Assembly: GCA_016463365.1 (NCBI GenBank)
Contig: JAEMRJ010000031.1
Location: 1 to 18,966 of the forward strand
DNA: 18,966 bases
Reading direction: 5' to 3'
Source: Thermoleophilaceae bacterium
GTDB lineage: Bacteria; Actinomycetota; Thermoleophilia; Solirubrobacterales; JACPNS01
The position numbers and the translations under genes were made by a program. Of this stretch, positions 14,406 through 18,966 are shown in pieces (within the stretch, counting starts at the first letter, position 1; each line of letters begins with the position of its first letter). Under the pieces are notes generated by a model that was not told where the DNA came from, did no database searches, and saw nothing but the letters and a program-made list of their open reading frames with translations.

Positions 14406-15857
14406 CTACTCGGCCGTGATCCATGTGTCTTTCGCTCCACCGTTCTGCGAACTGTTGACAATCAGTTCGCCGCGTCCAAGCGCCACCCTGGTGAGGCATG
14501 CTGGGAGAGTGGTTGCATCTTCGCCGAGATGAATTGCATAAGGGCGCAGGTCGATGTGCCTGGGTTCAAGAGAGTCTCCGATGACCGTCGGATGTGTCGA
14601 GAGCGCGACGGTCTCCTGGACGACCCAGTCCTGCGGCGCAAGCTCAAGCTCGCGGCGCGCGGCGTCGAGCTGCTGCGCGCTTGCGTTGCGGCCGATCACG
14701 ACGCCTTTGCCGCCAAGCCCGCCGCGCGGCTTGATCACAAGCTCATCGATGCGCTGATCGACCATCGCGCGGGTCTCCGCGCTTGTCGGGTCATAGGTCG
14801 TCACCGATTCCAGTATCGGCTGCTCGGTCAGATAAAAAGTGATCATGTCCTGGACGTAGGCGTGGATCAGTTTGTCGTCGGCGACACCGGAGCCGAAGGC
14901 GTTGACGCAGGCGACGGTGTTTTCGCGGATCGGGCCGAGCATCAGCTCGCCGAAGCGCGAGAGCGCGCCACTGGGCAGTCGCAGGCGGTCGAGGTCTGTC
15001 CGGCGGTAGATCACGTCGATCGGCTTGAGCAACCCGTCGTCATCGCGACCGTAGATCGCGCCAGTGTGATTCTCGATCTGATCGAGTGAGAAGAGGTAGA
15101 TGTCGAGCGCGTCGGCGATCCGGCGATGCTCGTACCAGGCAGCGCTGCCGGGGCCGTCGCTGACCAGCGCAATCGCCGGCTCGTCGCTTGCGCCTTCGGG
15201 CGCTGCAGCGTGCAGCGCGTCAGAGATCGCCGCAAAGATTTCTGCGTCCACGGGCAGCTTGTGCTGGCCGCCTGTGAAAGGAACGACCGCATCGCTCATC
15301 TGCCGCGCCGCCAACGAAAAGGTGAGTCCGGAGGGTGAGCGCACGTTGTCTTCCAGGACGCGCAGCTCGCCGTCGGAGTCGCGCACGAGGTCAAGCCCGG
15401 CAATGTTGGTGAAGACTCCGGCCGGAGGCACGGTGCCGACAAGATCCGGCTCGAAGTACTCGGCACCCTCAATCGCTTCAACCGGGATGATTCCGGCGCT
15501 GACGATCCGTTGCTCGTCGTAGACGTCCAGTACAAAAGCGTTGAGCGCGCGTACACGTTGGGCGACGCCGGTCGAGATCCGGCGCCACTCGTCCGACGGG
15601 ATCACGCGGGGGATCGGATCAACCACAAACGGCTGCGTGCCGGTGGCCGTAGTGAAGGCAACTCCGCGCCGGTCGACTTCTGCCTGAGCGGCGCTTCTCA
15701 GCTTTGCCAGGTCGAGGTTCTCGAGCTGTCCGATGATGTTTGCGTAGTGCGGTCGGGGGTTGCCGCTGTCGTCGAAAGCTTCATCGAAGAATCCGTCTGC
15801 GCGGCCGTAGCCCGCCGGTGCGCCCTGCGACGCGGGAATCTGCTGAACCGAACTGAT
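14406..15857 (-). CDS. Circularly permuted ATP-grasp type 2 protein; non-canonical start
   Basis: About 483 residues, matching the circularly permuted ATP-grasp family (CP_ATPgrasp_2, formerly DUF404/407), predicted amide or peptide-bond ligases. The conserved N-terminus FFDEAFDDSGNPRPHYANII lies at about residues 23-42, followed by VVDPIPRVIPSDEW (78-91), LEDNVRSPSG (168-177) and the ATP-binding loop VIKPRGGLGGKG (374-385, Lys376). The first ATG/GTG/TTG in frame is the GTG at 15626, inside the conserved domain, so the real start must be upstream. The frame opens after a TAG at 15867-15869. I place the start at ATC 15857 because TAGGAT ends 6 bases before it, the spacing seen at other leaderless genes here. 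ATT at 15839 or a frameshift near the 5' end are alternatives. It is the first gene of the amidoligase operon. Confidence 0.8.
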   Translation of the reverse strand: MSSVQQIPASQGAPAGYGRADGFFDEAFDDSGNPRPHYANIIGQLENLDLAKLRSAAQAEVDRRGVAFTTATGTQPFVVDPIPRVIPSDEWRRISTGVAQRVRALNAFVLDVYDEQRIVSAGIIPVEAIEGAEYFEPDLVGTVPPAGVFTNIAGLDLVRDSDGELRVLEDNVRSPSGLTFSLAARQMSDAVVPFTGGQHKLPVDAEIFAAISDALHAAAPEGASDEPAIALVSDGPGSAAWYEHRRIADALDIYLFSLDQIENHTGAIYGRDDDGLLKPIDVIYRRTDLDRLRLPSGALSRFGELMLGPIRENTVACVNAFGSGVADDKLIHAYVQDMITFYLTEQPILESVTTYDPTSAETRAMVDQRIDELVIKPRGGLGGKGVVIGRNASAQQLDAARRELELAPQDWVVQETVALSTHPTVIGDSLEPRHIDLRPYAIHLGEDATTLPACLTRVALGRGELIVNSSQNGGAKDTWITAE

Positions 15858-15863
15858 GGGACC

Positions 15864-15869
15864 ATCCTA
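15864..15869 (-). promoter_or_regulatory. Candidate -10 box of the amidoligase operon
   Basis: TAGGAT on the minus strand, 6 bases before the proposed ATC start at 15857. No clear -35 box; the operator-like palindrome lies about 22-39 bp farther upstream. Confidence 0.4.
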
Positions 15870-15890
15870 AATTGGCTCGGCTCAAGATTG

Positions 15891-15908
15891 GTTGTACGTC
15901 CGTACAAC
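15891..15908. promoter_or_regulatory. Perfect palindrome upstream of the amidoligase operon, probable repressor operator
   Basis: GTTGTACGTCCGTACAAC has two perfect 8-bp arms around a 2-base centre. It lies 34-51 bases before the proposed transcription and translation start at 15857. The size, symmetry and GTAC-rich arms resemble operators of dimeric TetR-type regulators. No regulator gene is adjacent in the window. Confidence 0.6.
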
Positions 15909-15955
15909 TCGCCGCAGGGGCGGGCGCCCGTATGGCCAAGCTCCGTGTCGCAAGA

Positions 15956-16705
15956 TCAGTCCGCGTCGGCGTCCCGCATCGCGGCGGCCAGTGCGGCGAC
16001 CGAGACTTCCTGGGCCACGACTTCCATCTCGAGCGTGGTGGAGAGCGCCGGGCGGGCGGATGCGTCCATCACGCGCTTTGCGAGCCCGACGGGCGTGGCG
16101 AAATTGCTTGCGAGCTCTGCTGTCAGCGCCTCTGTGGCCGTGTCGAGCTGATCGGCAGGGACGACGCGGTTGGCAAATCCGATGCGGCCGGCTTCTTCTC
16201 CGCCGAATTCGCGGCCGGTGAGGATCAGCTCCTTCGCGATTCCCAGTCCGACGACTGCGGGCAGCCGCGATGATCCGCCGACATCCGGCAGCAGCCCGAG
16301 TTTCACCTCTGGAAGACTCATCCGCGAATCTGTGGTGACCACGCGCAGGTCGCAGGCAAGCGCAAGCTCCATCGCGCCGCCGATGCAGACTCCGTGGATC
16401 TGCGCGACGGTCGGCTTGGTCATTGTCTCGGCGAGGTTCCAGGCGTTGATCGCCCGGGCGCGAAATTCGCGCAGTCGCTCCGGGGTGGAGGCGAGCGACG
16501 CGAGCTCCTTTATGTCCATCCCGGCCGAGAAGACCGGGCCCTCGCCGCGAATCACCACGACGCGGACGCCGCTGTCGTTGGCGGCCTCCGTCAGCGCCTC
16601 ACCGACGGCGTCGACGAGTTCCGTGTTGAAGGAGTTCCGCTTGTCTGCACGATTGAGGACGACGTGGCGGACTTCGCCGCGGTCGTCGATGTTGACGATG
16701 CTCAT
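15956..16705 (-). CDS. Enoyl-CoA hydratase/isomerase family protein
   Basis: A 249-residue crotonase-fold protein. The oxyanion-hole segments FSAGMDIKEL (59-68) and HGVCIGGAMEL (104-114) are present, and both glutamates used by true hydratases are kept: Glu113 in AMELALACDL and Glu133 in LPEVKLG. So hydration of 2-enoyl-CoA, in fatty-acid or amino-acid degradation, is plausible, although the substrate is not fixed by sequence. The ATG at 16705 is preferred over an in-frame TTG 21 bases upstream: it matches the family N-terminus and has TAGGCT 7 bases before it, suggesting a leaderless message. It points toward the amidoligase operon with an 86-bp gap to the palindrome-bearing region, and diverges from the diguanylate cyclase. 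Confidence 0.9.
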   Translation of the reverse strand: MSIVNIDDRGEVRHVVLNRADKRNSFNTELVDAVGEALTEAANDSGVRVVVIRGEGPVFSAGMDIKELASLASTPERLREFRARAINAWNLAETMTKPTVAQIHGVCIGGAMELALACDLRVVTTDSRMSLPEVKLGLLPDVGGSSRLPAVVGLGIAKELILTGREFGGEEAGRIGFANRVVPADQLDTATEALTAELASNFATPVGLAKRVMDASARPALSTTLEMEVVAQEVSVAALAAAMRDADAD

Positions 16706-16712
16706 GCGGCCG

Positions 16713-16718
16713 AGCCTA
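16713..16718 (-). promoter_or_regulatory. Candidate -10 box of the enoyl-CoA hydratase gene (leaderless)
   Basis: TAGGCT on the minus strand, 7 bases before the ATG at 16705. No good Shine-Dalgarno sequence precedes that ATG. A second possible -10, TAAGAA, lies farther upstream. Confidence 0.35.
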
Positions 16719-16834
16719 GACCGCAATTCTTACCGGCTGGTCATAAGCGACCGAATATCGCCGCCGCTTGGACATCTGTATGGGATTGGGCAGAAAACGG
16801 TAAAAAAGTGCCTGAAACTGGACGCTGATGCTCA

Positions 16835-16894
16835 ATGCGCCAAGGCGGCCAGTCGATACCGGAGCTGTAGTGAAAATCCTGTATCCAGGCGCAT
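16835..16894 (+). other. Nested stem structure in the leader of the diguanylate cyclase gene
   Basis: An outer perfect 7-bp stem (ATGCGCC 16835-16841 / GGCGCAT 16888-16894) encloses an inner 8-bp stem with one mismatch (GATACCGG 16855-16862 / CCTGTATC 16878-16885) and a 15-base loop. The strand between the stems is 13 bases on the left and 2 on the right. It could be a cis-acting RNA element. It does not match the cyclic-di-GMP riboswitch consensus that I remember. The remainder of the 262-bp gap (16706-16967) shows nothing else firm. Confidence 0.35.
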
Positions 16895-16952
16895 CAACGC
16901 CGCTCAAGCCAAGCACCTGACCCGGGCAGAATTCATTCCTGCAAGCGGGTCC

Positions 16953-16958
16953 AGGGGG
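16953..16958 (+). promoter_or_regulatory. Ribosome binding site of the diguanylate cyclase
   Basis: AGGGGG nine bases before the ATG at 16968. It supports this start rather than farther upstream in-frame codons, which run antisense through the hydratase gene. Confidence 0.55.
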
Positions 16959-16967
16959 TTGAACACG

Positions 16968-18263
16968 ATGATCACGAATCATCGATCGAGAATCGCGACA
17001 GCTCTGATGTTTTTTGTGTTGCTGGTCATTCCGGCAACTGTTCCTGCGTTCGCTTCGGGCGAAGAGGTTGGAACAGTTGACGCTGCCGTGGTTGCGGCGG
17101 TCGAGGCACCCGCCGAGGTGGCGCCCGTGCCAGAGCCGGTAGCGAAAACTTCCGCAACGGCCCCGGCGCCGCGTGCCACTGTTGCCGAGCCTGAGCCCGA
17201 ACCTGAGCCCGAACCCGAGGCCGACACGCCTTCAGACGATGATCCGACGGAAGGCCCCAGCAGCGACACCGGTGCGACAGGCGCAACGGGCGCGACCGGC
17301 CCAAGCGGTCCCGAAGCCGGCGGCGGAGCGGACAACGGCGCCGGAAACAGCAATCCTCCGGCCGAGCCTCCGGCCCCCAGCACAGGCTCAGGAACGCCGC
17401 CGTCAGGAACGACCGAGCCGGACGAAGCGCCGCGCAGCACCGGCACCCTGACTGACGAAGTCTCCGGTCCCGAGGCTGACAAGAACGGCAACACCAGTTC
17501 AGGCAGCGCCGGCGAGAACGCGACCAGCACCGAGGCGGTTCTGACCACTTTGACCGGCGGCGCCAGCGCCGGGGACGGCGCGGCCCTGGACAGCCGGAGC
17601 GCCGCCCGCCGCACGACTGACCAGATTCAGCGCAACGCCGAGAGCGGCGTTGTCGGCAGTCTTGTTGTGACGCGCATCATCAGCGAGATCCCGACCTGGG
17701 TCTTCTGGGCGCTCGGCGCGCTCGGAATTGTCGCCCTCGCCGGACTTGCGCTCTTCCTGCGCGAACGTCACCGTCGCCGCTCTGCCGAAGAGGATGCGAT
17801 GGTCGACGAGCTGACCGGCATCTCAAACCGCAAGGCGTTTGACCGACGTCTCGATCTGGAATGGCGCCGCGCAGCGCGCTACGGCCGTTCGCTGGGGCTG
17901 ATGGTGATGGACCTTGACGGCTTCAAGCAGGTCAACGACCTCAAGGGTCACGCGGCGGGCGACGCACTGCTGCACGATGTCGCACAGGCGTTGCACAAGC
18001 GCATGCGTGACACCGACCTCGTGGCACGGATCGGCGGCGATGAGTTTGCCGTGATCTGCCCTGAGACCGGCATAAACGAACTGATGACGATCCGCCGTCA
18101 GCTGAGCGAACAGACGATCCGCGAGCTGAAAGAAGCCGTCGGACTCAGCATCGGCGTAGCCGAGTACGTGCCCAGCGACGACGACGCGACGAGCATTCTC
18201 GCCCGCGCCGACGAATCGATGTACCGCGTCAAGCGCGGCGAATCCACCGCGCTGCCGGCCTGA
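16968..18263 (+). CDS. Membrane-anchored GGDEF diguanylate cyclase with a low-complexity extracytoplasmic region
   Basis: A 431-residue protein that should make cyclic di-GMP from two GTP. Residues 1-30 form a signal peptide (MITNHRSR, then a hydrophobic core ending PAFAS). Residues 31-240 are low complexity and rich in Ala, Pro, Glu, Gly, Ser and Thr, including an (EP)n run (74-84) and a GAT triplet run (102-110). One transmembrane helix spans about 243-264, followed by RERHRRR, which places the C-terminus in the cytoplasm. The GGDEF domain runs about 275-425: DELTGISNRKAF, MDLDGFKQVND, and an intact GGDEF at 356-360. The RxxD motif of the inhibitory site (RDTD, 347-350) lies the usual five residues before it, so product inhibition is expected. 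No sensor fold is recognisable outside the membrane. Confidence 0.92.
   Translation: MITNHRSRIATALMFFVLLVIPATVPAFASGEEVGTVDAAVVAAVEAPAEVAPVPEPVAKTSATAPAPRATVAEPEPEPEPEPEADTPSDDDPTEGPSSDTGATGATGATGPSGPEAGGGADNGAGNSNPPAEPPAPSTGSGTPPSGTTEPDEAPRSTGTLTDEVSGPEADKNGNTSSGSAGENATSTEAVLTTLTGGASAGDGAALDSRSAARRTTDQIQRNAESGVVGSLVVTRIISEIPTWVFWALGALGIVALAGLALFLRERHRRRSAEEDAMVDELTGISNRKAFDRRLDLEWRRAARYGRSLGLMVMDLDGFKQVNDLKGHAAGDALLHDVAQALHKRMRDTDLVARIGGDEFAVICPETGINELMTIRRQLSEQTIRELKEAVGLSIGVAEYVPSDDDATSILARADESMYRVKRGESTALPA
17187..17219 (+). repeat. Glu-Pro codon repeat within the cyclase gene
   Basis: Tandem GAG/GAA-CCN codons encode EPEPEPEPEPE (residues 74-84). The third bases vary, so the repeat is kept at the protein level rather than being a fresh DNA slippage tract. 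Such Pro-Glu runs usually act as stiff extracellular or periplasmic spacers. Confidence 0.8.
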
Positions 18264-18285
18264 TCGCCAATATCACCTACGGACA

Positions 18286-18306
18286 AGAGCCACCGTGCGC
18301 GGCTCT
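18286..18306 (+). terminator. Weak hairpin after the cyclase gene
   Basis: AGAGCC and GGCTCT form a 6-bp stem with a 9-base loop, 22 bp after the cyclase stop. It lacks a T-tract, so it is at best a poor terminator. A TACTCT box begins at its end and could serve the next gene. Confidence 0.25.
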
Positions 18307-18328
18307 ACTCTGGTTGCGTGATCGCGAA

Positions 18329-18721
18329 ATGATTCAGTCATCGGGTGAGCGCTACATCGAGGCGCGTTGCGAGCAGGTCTGGATGGTCGTGGACGATGAG
18401 AGTTGCCGTGCGCGCTGGCTCTCGTTCGCCGACCAGATCGAAGGCATCACGGTGTATGAACCGACACAGAGCGTGACCTTCAGCACGCAGGAGCACCCGA
18501 GCCTTGCGCGCCTCTCGGGCATCGACTGCGGCGCAACCCTGACCGTCGAACTCATTCCCGAAGGAGCCGGCACCAGGGTGCGCCTGATGGCCGTCCGCGA
18601 GCCGTCGGGAAGACTCCGCGCGATCGCGCTGCGGCTGACCGCTCAGCGCGCGCTGGAACGGCATATTTCGATCTCGCTGGAGCAGCTCGCGCAGCTGCTC
18701 TCAGGACGTACTGCGGGCTGA
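18329..18721 (+). CDS. SRPBCC (START/polyketide cyclase)-like small protein
   Basis: A 130-residue protein from the ATG at 18329; an in-frame TTG at 18314 would add five residues. The pattern of an N-terminal strand (GERYIEARCEQVWMVVDD), followed by WLSFADQIEGITVYEPTQSVTFST, a strand pair (ATLTVELIPEGAGTRVRLMAVRE) and a long amphipathic C-terminal helix (ALRLTAQRALERHISISLEQLAQLL), fits the helix-grip fold of SRPBCC proteins, which bind hydrophobic ligands. No specific ligand can be named. It has no signal peptide. TACTCT at 18306-18311 is a possible -10 box giving a very short leader. Its stop is one base from the stop of the convergent M23 peptidase. Confidence 0.7.
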   Translation: MIQSSGERYIEARCEQVWMVVDDESCRARWLSFADQIEGITVYEPTQSVTFSTQEHPSLARLSGIDCGATLTVELIPEGAGTRVRLMAVREPSGRLRAIALRLTAQRALERHISISLEQLAQLLSGRTAG

Positions 18722-18722
18722 C

Positions 18723-18966
18723 TCAGCTGACGAGGTCCCACGCCTTCAGTGCCGGCAGGGGATCAACTGGCTTTGAGAGCCAGATTTCTCCGGCCCACTG
18801 CTCGAAATGCAGGTGGCACGCACTCGATCGCCCGGTGCTGCCCACGACGCCGATCTGCTGCCCTGTGTAGACGCGGTCGCCGGCTTTGAACGGCGAGCGA
18901 GATGCGAGGTGGAGGTAGGCCTGGTCACCGAGGGCCTCGGCGTCGGGCGTGATCGCGATGTAGTTG
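18723..18966 (-). CDS. M23 family metallopeptidase, C-terminal part (5' end outside window)
   Basis: The last 81 residues of a LytM/M23 zinc endopeptidase, read on the minus strand from the window edge to the TGA at 18723-18725. Visible family elements are YLHLASRSPFKAGDRVYTGQ, QIGVVGSTGRSSACHLHFE (the catalytic HxH motif, with both histidines in HLHFE) and the terminal PVDPLPAL. The zinc ligands HxxxD expected earlier in the domain lie beyond the window. Such enzymes cut peptide cross-links in peptidoglycan or act as divisome activators. It lies far from the partial ftsX at the other end, so no operon link can be claimed. The real frame differs from the longest ATG-initiated frame here. Confidence 0.85.
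   Translation of the reverse strand, partial: NYIAITPDAEALGDQAYLHLASRSPFKAGDRVYTGQQIGVVGSTGRSSACHLHFEQWAGEIWLSKPVDPLPALKAWDLVS

Noticed and set aside
15915..15929. GGGCGCCC palindrome after the enoyl-CoA hydratase as a terminator
   Set aside because: It has no loop and no T-tract; it is probably just GC-rich sequence.
16903..16925. B12-box-like string (AGCCAAGCACCTGACCC) in the cyclase leader
   Set aside because: The other conserved cobalamin-riboswitch segments are missing or wrongly spaced, so this is probably chance.
16170..16967. Upstream extension of the cyclase reading frame
   Set aside because: It runs antisense through the enoyl-CoA hydratase and would remove the signal peptide from the N-terminus; the ribosome site at 16953 fits the ATG at 16968.

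Overview
The window looks like chromosomal DNA of a high-GC actinobacterium, most likely from the class Thermoleophilia (Solirubrobacterales). This is inferred from several signs. Codons are GC-rich with many GTG/TTG starts and ATGA/GTGA stop-start overlaps. The tmRNA tag begins ADSH, as in mycobacteria. Several starts look leaderless. There is a tandem pair of large secreted proteins of a type I associate with that class, and a glutamate-cysteine-ligase-like / C26-hydrolase / circularly permuted ATP-grasp cluster. No ribosomal RNA is present to settle the taxonomy.

Layout. (a) 1-4058, plus strand: the 3' end of ftsX, an S41 carboxyl-terminal processing protease, RNase R and SmpB, tightly packed with overlapping stop and start codons. 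(b) 4071-7847, minus strand: two paralogous secreted proteins with signal peptides, separated by a strong intrinsic terminator. (c) 8136-8490, plus strand: ssrA (tmRNA). RNase R, SmpB and tmRNA together form the ribosome-rescue and nonstop-mRNA decay module, here interrupted by the secreted pair. (d) 8491-10666: an accessory-looking stretch with an inverted repeat right after ssrA, two convergent uncharacterised genes, and a Phd/VapC toxin-antitoxin pair. It is followed at 10677 by an epoxide-hydrolase-like alpha/beta hydrolase. (e) 11594-15857, minus strand: a four-gene operon running ATP-grasp, C26 hydrolase, GCS2 ligase, C26 hydrolase. It is preceded by a perfect 8+2+8 palindrome. (f) 15956-16705, minus strand: an enoyl-CoA hydratase family protein. 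(g) 16968-18263, plus strand: a membrane diguanylate cyclase behind a possibly structured leader. (h) A SRPBCC-like protein, converging on the 3' end of an M23 endopeptidase that runs off the right edge.

The most notable system is the amidoligase operon. Two unrelated ATP-dependent amide-forming enzyme families are encoded with two paralogous glutamine-amidotransferase-fold hydrolases. This suggests synthesis and trimming of a gamma-glutamyl-type small molecule or peptide whose identity the sequence does not show. Its first gene has no ATG/GTG/TTG upstream of its conserved N-terminus; the best candidate start is an ATC placed exactly where a leaderless transcript should begin. Other points are a tmRNA tag ending ALV instead of ALAA, a recurring TANNNT box 6-7 nt before genes without a Shine-Dalgarno sequence, and nested stems in the cyclase leader.
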